From the NCBI GenBank assembly GCA_030700025.1, contig JAUYKI010000002.1:1-41024 (forward strand): a stretch of DNA of 41,024 bases, read 5' to 3'. A program made the translations under genes and the position numbers. The DNA comes from a bacterium. Lineage in GTDB: Bacteria; Patescibacteriota; Minisyncoccia; UBA6257; 02-FULL-45-10c. The notes beneath the pieces are model-generated. The model saw only the letters and a program-made list of their open reading frames with translations, made no database searches and was not told the DNA's origin. Of the stretch, positions 6,205-13,387 are shown piece by piece; within the stretch, counting starts at the first letter, position 1, and the number at the start of each line of letters is the position of its first letter.

Positions 6205-6347
6205 AAAAGAAAGGGCTCACCAGAGGTGAGCCTTTCGTGAAAGACCATCATGTCTTTTGTTATTAAGACAGAGTATCTAACTGTCAGCTAGGGCATTTTT
6301 TGTTTAGCCCAGCTATCGCAGTGATTACCTTTCGGAAACCAGTGCTT
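6205..6347 (-). ncRNA. Candidate structured small RNA with five consecutive hairpins
   Basis: On the minus strand a possible promoter (TTGCCC at 6380-6375, TATATA or TATTAT near 6359-6351) is followed by an imperfect hairpin (6340-6317). Then come AGCTGGGC/GCCCTAGCT (6314-6286), GACAG/CTGTC (6285-6267), AAAGAC/GTCTTT (6257-6240), and a terminator-like stem AAAGGCTCACC/GGTGAGCCCTTT (6235-6210) followed by TTCTTTTATTT. No ORF is present. It does not match tmRNA (no tRNA-like end) or SRP RNA. Existence as a transcript is an inference from the structure and terminator. Confidence 0.45.
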
Positions 6348-6444
6348 ATCTATATAATACCACAATTTTGGATGGGGCAAAAGGAGGGTGTGGATAACTT
6401 TAAAGTCTCAGAAATTCTTATTCCATTGCTATATTTAGAACTTT

Positions 6445-6570
6445 TTTGCCTGCTTATTTCTCGGAAACAGAATAAATCGGCTCCAGCGGCCGGATTTTCT
6501 TCGCCCTCGGTACATTTTGTGGTCCAAGCAAAATGTACCTGCGGGATGTTCCTTAAAACAAGCAGGCAAA
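6445..6570. repeat. Inverted-repeat element, family A, copy 2
   Basis: Outer arms TTTGCCTGCTT (6445-6455) and AAGCAGGCAAA (6560-6570) are perfectly complementary and unique to this copy. The core from GGAAACAG (6463) to GATGTTCC (6552) carries AATCGGC...GCCGGATT around CTCCAGCGG and GGTACATTTT/AAAATGTACC around GTGGTCCAAGC. Both stems differ from copy 1 by paired changes, so base pairing is conserved. It lies between two converging genes. Confidence 0.85.
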
Positions 6571-6631
6571 GCCGTTTACATTCTTAAATCGCGCTACGGA
6601 GAATAAAAGTTTCCTCGCCTTACTTATAAAT

Positions 6632-7675
6632 TTAAAATAGCTGGCTGACGAAGAAGAGCACTAAGCCGATAAGGCCGAAGATTACGGAGATAATCCAGAA
6701 GCGCATTGTCACTTTAGTTTCCGGCCAGCCCAGGGCTTCAAAGTGGTGGTGGATTGGCGCGGAAAGGAATACCTTTTTTCCGCGGAGTTTTTTGCTGAAT
6801 ACCTGGATAATCACCGAGAGGGATTCTAAAACCAGGATGGAAGCGAAAAACGGCAGGAAGATCGCAGTGTTGGTAAGCATGGCAATCACGCCCATGGTAA
6901 TTCCCAAGGACATGGAGCCGGTGTCGCCCATGAAAAATCTAGCCGGATAGATATTGTTCCACAAAAATGCCAATAATGCGCCAATGGTCACTCCTCCGAA
7001 TACCGCTAAATCATAACGGCCGAGAACAAACGCCACCGCGGTCAGCGCCATAAAAGCAAAAAGCATCACTCCCCCGGCCAGGCCGTCCAGTCCGTCGGTT
7101 TCATTGGCGGAAAAAGCGCTGGCCACGATAATGAAAGTGAAAATCGGGATATACCACCAGCCGATATAAAGATTGCCGAGAAACGGGATGTATAAAACAT
7201 TCCAGTCCAACTTGAAATAAAACCAAAGCGCTCCAAGGACGGCTATTACCGAATACATAATCAGCTTTTGATACATGCGGAGGCCGCCGCCATTGGCGCC
7301 TTTGCGCAAAACTCCCAAAAAATCATCCGCTAGCCCCAGTATTGCAGCTCCGAACATAGCGGCCAGCGGTAAATAAGTTTCAGCGCGGTTGATAAAGTTT
7401 AAATAAGTCCAAAATCCGCCGAAAAGCCAGCTGAGCAGAAAAATAATCAGAGCCAGGCCGATAATGGTTGTCCAGATAATTATTCCGCCCATGGTTGGAG
7501 TATTTTCTTTGCTTTTATGAAGCCGGTAAAAAATAGGCGCGGATTCTTCACTGCGGATTTGCTTGGCAGCTTTAATTCGCTTGAGTAATTTGATAATAAT
7601 CGGAGTTAAAATCAAGGCTACCAAAAAGGAGACCATAGATAATCCTAAAATTCTTGATACGTGAAAAATTGGCAT
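6632..7675 (-). CDS. mraY: Phospho-N-acetylmuramoyl-pentapeptide-transferase
   Basis: Integral membrane enzyme that transfers phospho-MurNAc-pentapeptide to undecaprenyl phosphate, making lipid I. About ten transmembrane segments are visible. Signature regions are HKSKENTPTMGG, GLADDFLG (catalytic Asp pair), ANETDGLDGLAGG, FFMGDTGSMSLG, and APIHHHFEALGWPE (the HHH loop). The ATG at 7675 is preferred as it follows the upstream stop codon by 2 nt; starting at 7705 would overlap that gene by 28 nt. It is last in a scpA-scpB-carboxypeptidase-mraY run. Confidence 0.96.
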   Translation of the reverse strand: MPIFHVSRILGLSMVSFLVALILTPIIIKLLKRIKAAKQIRSEESAPIFYRLHKSKENTPTMGGIIIWTTIIGLALIIFLLSWLFGGFWTYLNFINRAETYLPLAAMFGAAILGLADDFLGVLRKGANGGGLRMYQKLIMYSVIAVLGALWFYFKLDWNVLYIPFLGNLYIGWWYIPIFTFIIVASAFSANETDGLDGLAGGVMLFAFMALTAVAFVLGRYDLAVFGGVTIGALLAFLWNNIYPARFFMGDTGSMSLGITMGVIAMLTNTAIFLPFFASILVLESLSVIIQVFSKKLRGKKVFLSAPIHHHFEALGWPETKVTMRFWIISVIFGLIGLVLFFVSQLF

Positions 7676-7677
7676 AG

Positions 7678-8646
7678 TTAGAATGTATAGGCGCTCTTCA
7701 TCCAATTATACAATAGTTCTGTTTGTTCAAAGCGGATTTCCGCTCCAAAAACTATTATTAGGATCCGGTGGCCCTGGTGTTGGAAGATAGAAATTTGATT
7801 TTTTCCGGCAGCGTCAATAAATCCGGTTTTGCCCCCCAGAAAATCCGGCCGGCCGGCAAAAACATTAATATTGGTTAAAGTTTTCCCGTTGTTATTATTA
7901 ACATCAGTTATCACTACTTCTTTTAATCGGGTCGTGTCAAAAATATCCGGATGGGTTTTTAAAATATACTTCACTAATTTTTCCAGGTCCCGGGCGGTAG
8001 ATTGGTTTAAAAATGACAAACCGGTAACTTCCGAAAAATTAGTTTGGGACATTCCCAGCGCCCCGGCTTTTTCCGCCATCGCGGAAATAAAATTGCTTTC
8101 CCCGTAGAAATCGGCAATCGCCTGGGCCGCGTCGTTGCTGGATACCACTAACGAGGCTTTTATCAGATCGCCGGTTTTATAAATTTCCCCGATTTTAAAT
8201 TTACCAGATTCCCCTTCGGTATTAAAAGCTTTTTCGCTGATTGGGATGTGCTTATCGCGCCCTACATTTTCCAAGGCAATGACAATAGTCATTAGTTTAG
8301 TGACGGAAGCAATTGGCCAGCGGGCATCGCTTTTCAAGTCAAAAAGGTCGGTTCCGGTGTCCAGGTCTTCCACTAGCGCTGCTTGGACATTGGTCGCCGG
8401 CAAAGGCACGCCCTCTTTTCTTTGAGGAACAATCAGTCCAGCGAAATCCGGCAAATCTATGACGGTCGTCCGGCTTTCTTTTTGGGGAGTCAGCAGGGCC
8501 GGCTGGATAGAAGCGGTTAAGCTGGTGTCTTGGATATTGTTTTGCGAAGAAATTTTACGCAAATTATCGCGGTCTACTTTGGATACCAGCGAAAATATTA
8601 AAATTATCAGCGTTAATAATAAGCTATTAAATGCTTGCTTCTTCAT
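7678..8646 (-). CDS. D-alanyl-D-alanine carboxypeptidase (peptidase S11, PBP5-like)
   Basis: Trims the terminal D-Ala from peptidoglycan stem peptides outside the membrane. Catalytic motifs of the penicillin-binding fold are present in order: SVTK (Ser114, Lys117), SSN (169-171) and KTG (273-275). A hydrophobic N-terminal segment (about residues 8-23) is a signal or anchor. The C-terminal PBP5 stalk domain and amphipathic anchor are absent, giving 322 residues. The gene overlaps scpB by 20 nt and precedes mraY, so it shares an operon with cell-wall synthesis. Confidence 0.92.
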   Translation of the reverse strand: MKKQAFNSLLLTLIILIFSLVSKVDRDNLRKISSQNNIQDTSLTASIQPALLTPQKESRTTVIDLPDFAGLIVPQRKEGVPLPATNVQAALVEDLDTGTDLFDLKSDARWPIASVTKLMTIVIALENVGRDKHIPISEKAFNTEGESGKFKIGEIYKTGDLIKASLVVSSNDAAQAIADFYGESNFISAMAEKAGALGMSQTNFSEVTGLSFLNQSTARDLEKLVKYILKTHPDIFDTTRLKEVVITDVNNNNGKTLTNINVFAGRPDFLGGKTGFIDAAGKNQISIFQHQGHRILIIVFGAEIRFEQTELLYNWMKSAYTF

Positions 8647-9241
8647 CTGGTTGTTTTTCGGGCTCCTCGCTTTTAATTTCTTCTTGTTTTATTTCTTCCT
8701 GGACTTTAGTTTCGGCGTAAAGAGTTTTAACCAGATCGTTATATTTTTGATATTCCGGCAATTGGTTATTTTTTGCTAAGCCCAGTTTCTTTAATAGTTC
8801 AAAACTAGTGGTGTAAACAAAAGCATTCATCCGCTTCGGATCCGGTTCCCGCTCTACCAAGCCCCGCATCAAAAGATTCCGCAGGATAAAACTGGAATTG
8901 ACTCCCCGGATATATTCCAAGTCTGCCCGATTAACCGGGCCGGCATAGGCAATAATAGACAAGGTTTCTAAAGTAGCTGGAGTGAGGTCTTCGGTAAACT
9001 CTTCCTTAGTAATATCTTCCACTAATTTAGAAAATTCCGGCTTGGTAACCAGTTGGATCCGGCCCTTGTCCTGCACCAGCATCAATCCCCTTTCAGGTCT
9101 TTTCAGCTCTTCTTCTAAAAGCGCTAAACCGCTTTCCACTTCTTCTTGTTTGAACCCTAGCATTTTAGCCAGCTTTTTAACTTCTAGCGGTTCGCCGTAG
9201 ATAAAAAGCAAAGCTTCTAATTTTGAAATTAATTCTGCCAT
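8627..9241 (-). CDS. scpB: Segregation and condensation protein B
   Basis: Winged-helix kleisin partner that, with ScpA and SMC, compacts and separates chromosomes. Typical regions are MAELISKLEALLFIYGEPL at the start, TPATLETLSIIAYAGPVNR in the first winged helix and an IRGVNSS-LRNLLMRGLVE segment in the second. Residues about 180-204 form a Glu/Lys-rich tail. It starts within the scpA stop codon (TAATG overlap), so the two are translationally coupled. Confidence 0.95.
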   Translation of the reverse strand: MAELISKLEALLFIYGEPLEVKKLAKMLGFKQEEVESGLALLEEELKRPERGLMLVQDKGRIQLVTKPEFSKLVEDITKEEFTEDLTPATLETLSIIAYAGPVNRADLEYIRGVNSSFILRNLLMRGLVEREPDPKRMNAFVYTTSFELLKKLGLAKNNQLPEYQKYNDLVKTLYAETKVQEEIKQEEIKSEEPEKQPDEEASI

Positions 9242-9942
9242 TATTTTTTGATAGTTATTTCCGAAAATTGGCCTGACTGCTCAACCGTTATTAAGTGATC
9301 GCGCAATAAATGGAGCATTGCTAGAAATAATACAATAATTTCCAGCTTTGGCCTATCCTTGGAAATTTGACTAAAACTTTGTTGGGCTTGCTCCTGCAGG
9401 CGGCGCAGAAGTTCTTTAACTTTTTCTTCCACGCTAATTACTATTCTTCTCACGGTTTGTTTTTCCGGAATTAAGCTTTGAAGCTGATTGAGCGCCGACA
9501 AAATTGCTTTTTCCAGGTCGGAAGCCTGCAAATCTTTGGGCGGATAAAAAACAACCGGCAAATTCATTAAAAACTGCCGGGCAAAAGCGCTGGGATTTTT
9601 ATCCCAGGCTTGGTTTAAATTCAAAGCCGCGTTTTTAAATTCTTTATAGATTTTTAAGCGGGCTTCTAAGTCGCGGATGTCTACTTCTTCCTCCTGGGTT
9701 AATTCCAGACTGGGCAGAATGGACTTGGATTTAATAAGAAGCAATCGGGACGCTACGACTACGAAATCGGCCAGCACGCTCGGATGCCGGGCTTCCGCGC
9801 TAAGGGCCTTTAAGTAATTCAAAAAATCTTCGGTTACGGCTGCTAAGCTGATGGTAGTAATTTCCAGCTTCTTTGCCTCAATTAGTTCTAGAAGCTTATC
9901 CAGCGGTCCGGAAAATTGATCTAATTTTACTAAATAACTCAT
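9241..9942 (-). CDS. scpA: Segregation and condensation protein A (kleisin)
   Basis: Kleisin subunit bridging SMC heads. The N-terminal FSGPLDKLLELIEAKKLEIT block (residues about 10-29) is diagnostic, followed by the FLNYLKAL and ADFVVVASRLLLIKSKSILP regions. The C-terminal winged helix (about 175-233, with EIIVLFLAMLHLL) is the SMC head contact. At 233 residues it is near normal length. No smc gene is in the window. Confidence 0.95.
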   Translation of the reverse strand: MSYLVKLDQFSGPLDKLLELIEAKKLEITTISLAAVTEDFLNYLKALSAEARHPSVLADFVVVASRLLLIKSKSILPSLELTQEEEVDIRDLEARLKIYKEFKNAALNLNQAWDKNPSAFARQFLMNLPVVFYPPKDLQASDLEKAILSALNQLQSLIPEKQTVRRIVISVEEKVKELLRRLQEQAQQSFSQISKDRPKLEIIVLFLAMLHLLRDHLITVEQSGQFSEITIKK

Positions 9943-9973
9943 AACAATTAACTATTCACTATTAACTATTAAC

Positions 9974-10333
9974 TTACGATTTTAATGTCTTTTTAAACCC
10001 TCCAAGCTGATTCATAATCTTTATTAATTTATTAGTGACCAATTCAAAATCGCCTTTGGTAATAAAATGGTTATCTCTTAATATATCTAGAATAGCAAAT
10101 GTTTCATGGAGGGATCCCAGTGCGATATTAATGAATCTAGTAAAGTCTTTATCTGAATGTTTGCCGCTTCCCTCCGCAATGTTTAAGGTAATAGAAAGTG
10201 AAGACCTGATTATTTGGCTGCCTATATCGAATCTGTGTTCTTTGGGGAGTTTGTTAACAATTTTTAAAATCAAAGAAAATATTTCCTTAGAATCTTTATA
10301 TACTGGCCAATTTAAAAATCTTAGTTTGTCCAT
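9974..10333 (-). CDS. Four-helix-bundle protein (S23/IVS-type)
   Basis: 119-residue protein of the four-helix-bundle family often encoded inside 23S rRNA intervening sequences but free-standing in CPR genomes. Seen here are WPVYKDSKEIFSLI near the N-terminus, SSLSITLNIAEGSGKHSDKDF, and the ALGSLHETFAILDIL helix, all typical. No rRNA is nearby, so it is not part of an intervening sequence. The gene is set off by short AT-rich TAACTATTAACTA-like spacers at 9943-9973 and 10334-10350. Its molecular role is not established. Confidence 0.85.
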   Translation of the reverse strand: MDKLRFLNWPVYKDSKEIFSLILKIVNKLPKEHRFDIGSQIIRSSLSITLNIAEGSGKHSDKDFTRFINIALGSLHETFAILDILRDNHFITKGDFELVTNKLIKIMNQLGGFKKTLKS

Positions 10334-10350
10334 TAGTTAATAGTTAGAAG

Positions 10351-11556
10351 TTAATTGTCCGTTAGTAGCGCCGCGCGCGTGTAAACGTTGCTTGGAGCCC
10401 AAAGCATCCAGCCGATTGGCGTACTGCTGGCGGATTTATAAGTGGCGGTTATCTGGGCGCGAACCTTGGTAGCGTCGTAAGTTGCTCCCATATCAAAATC
10501 TTGCAGCCATGGCCGGAGTTGGCCGCGAACAGTCTGAGTGGTGCTGGCGTTTTTTAAATGTTCCAACCGTTGATACGCGGTATACATAGATTCAAAAACT
10601 ACCTCATACGGTTTTTCGGCCGGATTTTTATATCCCAGGAAACCGCTATTATAATGGGACGGATAAACCATCGGCGCCACATAATCAAAATAAATGTAAG
10701 CATTTTCAATAATTTGGCCGATGCCCAGATCATCGTAAAGAAGAGTGGTGTAGCCGAAAAGATCGGCGGATAGGCGGGCATCTCCCAAATGTTCCCTTAA
10801 GTATTGAAAGAACCGGCGGACGGTTTCTGATTTGCTGGTTTTTTTGTTCCAAGCCGGATAAACAACGTCTTTCATATTGCCGTCCGAAGCAAAGCGGATA
10901 TAGTCAAAGTTAACTTCATCAAATCCCCTGGCCAACGCGTCTCGGGCAATTTCAATGTTATAGTCCCAGACTTCTTGCGCGGCGGTATCCATCCACATTA
11001 CGCCTTTATAATCTTTCCATTGTTTGCCAGTGGAAGAGCTGGTTAGGGCAAGATCCGGGCGGCCCAGCGCTAAAGTCGGGTCCTGAAAAACAGTTTGCCG
11101 GGCAATGACATAAATTCCGTTATCGTGGAGTTTTTTGATCAAAGCGTTAGGCCTTAAAATTTTTAAATCTCTTTTGGCTCCGTATTTTTCCACATCTTCC
11201 AGCGCGGTTGGATAACTTAATTCTCCGGAATAATCTTTAATATCAATGACAATGGCGTTTACTTCGGTTTCGTTGATTAAATTAATTAAACGGGTAATGC
11301 CCTTTTCACTGCCGGCGGTCCAGCCGGTGGCGTATATTGCCTTAATAATAGCCGGGGGGCTGTCTAACGGCGGTTGCGGTTCAATATCGCTATATGGATT
11401 TGGCTTTGGAGCCGGAGCGGGCGCTGTTTGCACGGCAACTAGTTCGGCGGACGGCTGTAAATCGCCGGAAAAATTAAAATCCCGGCTGTAGGTAAAAAAT
11501 AAAAACAGGCCAAAGCCCGCGAAAATAATTGTTGAGAATCTAAATATCTTGTTCAT
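10351..11556 (-). CDS. Putative secreted glycoside hydrolase (DUF4015 type)
   Basis: 401 residues with an N-terminal transmembrane or signal segment (about 5-23) and a Pro/Ala-rich linker (about 36-66). A TIM-barrel-like domain follows, matching the putative glycosyl hydrolase family DUF4015: AIYATGWTAG, NAIVIDIKDYSGELSYP, the Asp/Glu-rich FDEVNFDYIRF strand, and DYVAPMVYPSHY. Probably anchored outside the cell and acting on a polysaccharide, substrate unknown. The start codon directly abuts a 117-bp inverted-repeat element (11557-11673). Confidence 0.82.
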   Translation of the reverse strand: MNKIFRFSTIIFAGFGLFLFFTYSRDFNFSGDLQPSAELVAVQTAPAPAPKPNPYSDIEPQPPLDSPPAIIKAIYATGWTAGSEKGITRLINLINETEVNAIVIDIKDYSGELSYPTALEDVEKYGAKRDLKILRPNALIKKLHDNGIYVIARQTVFQDPTLALGRPDLALTSSSTGKQWKDYKGVMWMDTAAQEVWDYNIEIARDALARGFDEVNFDYIRFASDGNMKDVVYPAWNKKTSKSETVRRFFQYLREHLGDARLSADLFGYTTLLYDDLGIGQIIENAYIYFDYVAPMVYPSHYNSGFLGYKNPAEKPYEVVFESMYTAYQRLEHLKNASTTQTVRGQLRPWLQDFDMGATYDATKVRAQITATYKSASSTPIGWMLWAPSNVYTRAALLTDN

Positions 11557-11673
11557 CCCGTTAGAGATAATTAAATTAGTTTTATATATTAAATGAAATT
11601 TAAAATTTAAAAATGTCGGTTGCTGTTAAATCGGCTTTATTACGGTCGCCTATGGCGACCTATCTCTAACGGG
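11557..11673. mobile_element. Start-codon-adjacent TIR element, copy 1
   Basis: 117 bp bounded by CCCGTTAGAGATA (left) and TATCTCTAACGGG (right). Internal similarity to the copies at 16579-16696 and 29145-29263 includes a GGTCGCC/GGCGACC hairpin near one end and a GCCGATTTAAC segment. The left end touches the ATG of the glycoside hydrolase. Here the hairpin end is distal to the gene, unlike the other copies, and no target duplication is visible. Confidence 0.75.
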
Positions 11674-11725
11674 ACAAGTCCATAATAAAAATTATAAAGT
11701 AAAACCAGGTTATAATCCAACGGAG

Positions 11726-11754
11726 TTGATAAAAACCAATGAATAGATTAATAT
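11726..11754 (+). promoter_or_regulatory. Promoter of the 11789 microprotein
   Basis: TTGATA (11726-11731), 17 nt, TAATAT (11749-11754). Confidence 0.6.
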
Positions 11755-11788
11755 TCTCCTAGACCCCTAAAAGGAGGTAGAAAAGAGA

Positions 11789-11962
11789 ATGGACGCTCAA
11801 GCTCAAAGCACCTTTGTTCTTGCGGTAGCCTTTATAGGAGCCCTTGTATTTGGACTCGCTGGATTACTAGCCGTTAAATTAGATAATCTAGCCATTCTAA
11901 TAGTCAGTATGCTGGTCTATGTAGTTAGTGTACTGGTCTTCGGTGTAGTGGTCTTCTCCTGA
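11789..11962 (+). CDS. Small two-pass membrane protein (57 aa)
   Basis: 57 codons starting at ATG 11789, with AAAGGAGG at 11770-11777. Two hydrophobic segments (about residues 8-29 and 33-56) are joined by a short KLDN loop, predicting a helical hairpin in the membrane. It stands alone with a promoter and terminator. Style and size resemble the peptides at 225-806, but the sequence is not obviously the same. Function unknown. Confidence 0.65.
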   Translation: MDAQAQSTFVLAVAFIGALVFGLAGLLAVKLDNLAILIVSMLVYVVSVLVFGVVVFS

Positions 11963-12004
11963 AACTGACTGATGGCCCGATAAAATCTCTGTTTTGAAAG
12001 AGTT

Positions 12005-12030
12005 AACCTCGCCTATAGCGAGGTTTTTTG
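12005..12030 (+). terminator. Intrinsic terminator after the 11789 gene
   Basis: AACCTCGC pairs with GCGAGGTT (12005-12024), followed by TTTTG. A second T-rich site with the motif CTTTCAAGAGTGAGGGATT follows at 12038-12062; this motif recurs elsewhere (see 39417-39493). Confidence 0.75.
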
Positions 12031-12118
12031 TAAAAACGCTCTTTCAAGAGTGAGGGATTTTTTTATTCGAAATTTTAACTTATACTAGATACTAGATACT
12101 AAATTCTAGATTCTAATC

Positions 12119-13222
12119 ATGCTTGCCATTTATCGTAAATACCGCCCGAAGACTTTTGATGAACTTTTGGGACAGGAACATATTGTGGAAGTTTTAAAAA
12201 ACGCCGCCCGGCAGGATAGGTTCGGGCACGCCTATCTTTTTTACGGTTCGCGTGGTTCCGGCAAAACTACTACTGCCCGCTTACTGGCAAAGCTGGTAAA
12301 TTGCGAAACCCGGCAAAAAGATAAATCTTTTCAAGTTAAGGGCGAGCCCTGCAATCAGTGCCGGGTTTGCAACGAGGTTGATGAAGGGCGCGCCTTGGAT
12401 GTTATTGAAATTGACGCCGCTTCCAATACGCAGGTGGAAAAAATGCGCGACCTTATTGAAGGAAGCCGGCTGGCGCCATCGTCATACCGTTATAAATTTT
12501 TTATTTTGGACGAAGTGCACATGCTATCTAAGTCCGCTTTTAACGCGCTTTTAAAAACTTTGGAAGAACCGCCGGCGCACGCGATTTTTGTTTTAGCGAC
12601 TACGGAATATGAAAAAGTTCCGGCCACCATTTCTTCCCGCGCCCAGCGTTTTCATTTCCGGAAATTAGCTTTAACCGAAATTTTGAAAAAATTAAATATG
12701 GTTGTTAGTAATGAAAAGTTAAAAGTAGACGACGACGCACTGGAACTTATCGCGGCTTTGGGCGAAGGCAGTTTGCGGGACGCGGAATCGCTTTTGGACC
12801 AAATCGCCTCTTTGGACAAATACATAGAATTGAAAGACGTGGAACGGATTGTCGGAAAAATCGGTTATAAGAAAACCGTCCAGCTGGCGGAATACATTTT
12901 AAAAAACGAATTAAAAGAGGCATTAAAATATATCAACGAAATCAATCAGGACGGTTATAACCTTATTCAGCTGAATAAAGACTTAATCCACTATTTGCGC
13001 CGGGCTTTAACTTTGAAAACCAATTCTCAAATTGAAGAGATTTATTTGAAAGAATTAACTAAAGATGAACTCGGCCACCTTAAGAATCACGCCTTACTGA
13101 TTCAGGAAGATAAACACATAGCTTTATTGAAATCCTTAATCCGCGCTTACAGTGAAATGCGGTACTCCCCTTTCGCGATCGTGCCTTTGGAAATCGCTAT
13201 AATTGAAAATTTAAAAGAGTAA
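12119..13222 (+). CDS. dnaX: DNA polymerase III gamma/tau subunit (gamma-like, no tau tail)
   Basis: Clamp-loader ATPase of the replisome. Walker A GSRGSGKT (residues 43-50), a zinc site from Cys62, Cys78, Cys81 and Cys84, Walker B with DEVH (131-134), and sensor ISSRAQRF are all clear. It ends at 367 residues, after the oligomerisation (collar) domain, and lacks the tau extension that binds DnaB and Pol III alpha in E. coli. No frameshift signal is required for a short product. It lacks a Shine-Dalgarno sequence and is preceded by repeated ACTAGATACTAGATACT spacer DNA (12085-12118). Confidence 0.95.
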   Translation: MLAIYRKYRPKTFDELLGQEHIVEVLKNAARQDRFGHAYLFYGSRGSGKTTTARLLAKLVNCETRQKDKSFQVKGEPCNQCRVCNEVDEGRALDVIEIDAASNTQVEKMRDLIEGSRLAPSSYRYKFFILDEVHMLSKSAFNALLKTLEEPPAHAIFVLATTEYEKVPATISSRAQRFHFRKLALTEILKKLNMVVSNEKLKVDDDALELIAALGEGSLRDAESLLDQIASLDKYIELKDVERIVGKIGYKKTVQLAEYILKNELKEALKYINEINQDGYNLIQLNKDLIHYLRRALTLKTNSQIEEIYLKELTKDELGHLKNHALLIQEDKHIALLKSLIRAYSEMRYSPFAIVPLEIAIIENLKE

Positions 13223-13263
13223 TCGCGAATAACGCGAATGGCGTTAAATAATGCGAATAAAGA

Positions 13264-13290
13264 ACCATGGCCCTTGGCCGTGGTATTTTT
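13264..13290 (+). terminator. Terminator after dnaX
   Basis: ACCATGGC (13264-13271) pairs with GCCGTGGT (13277-13284), followed by ATTTTTA. Upstream, 13223-13260 holds GCGAATAACGCGAATGGCG direct and inverted repeats. Confidence 0.6.
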
Positions 13291-13324
13291 ACATTACTTG
13301 CGCTAAGAATAGTTTTTTACAAAC

Positions 13325-13353
13325 TTGACGAAAAAAGGAAAATAGCTTACAAT
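13325..13353 (+). promoter_or_regulatory. Promoter of the TPM/LemA pair
   Basis: TTGACG (13325-13330), 17 nt, TACAAT (13348-13353). The ATG follows at 13388 with AAAGGAGG just upstream. Confidence 0.75.
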
Positions 13354-13387
13354 CAAGCAAGTTTTCTTTGAAAATAAAGGAGGCCGA

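Noticed and set aside
6205-6347. Candidate tmRNA
   Set aside because: No tRNA-like acceptor or T arm and no tag reading frame on either strand.
6445-6570. Family A elements considered as integron attC sites
   Set aside because: They lack the RYYYAAC/GTTRRRY core boxes, there is no integrase, and they carry two fixed-loop hairpins rather than a single imperfect palindrome.
6300-6587. 95-codon ORF across 6300-6587
   Set aside because: Covers the ncRNA candidate promoter and a family A repeat; the same repeat gives similar chance frames at 22371-22598.
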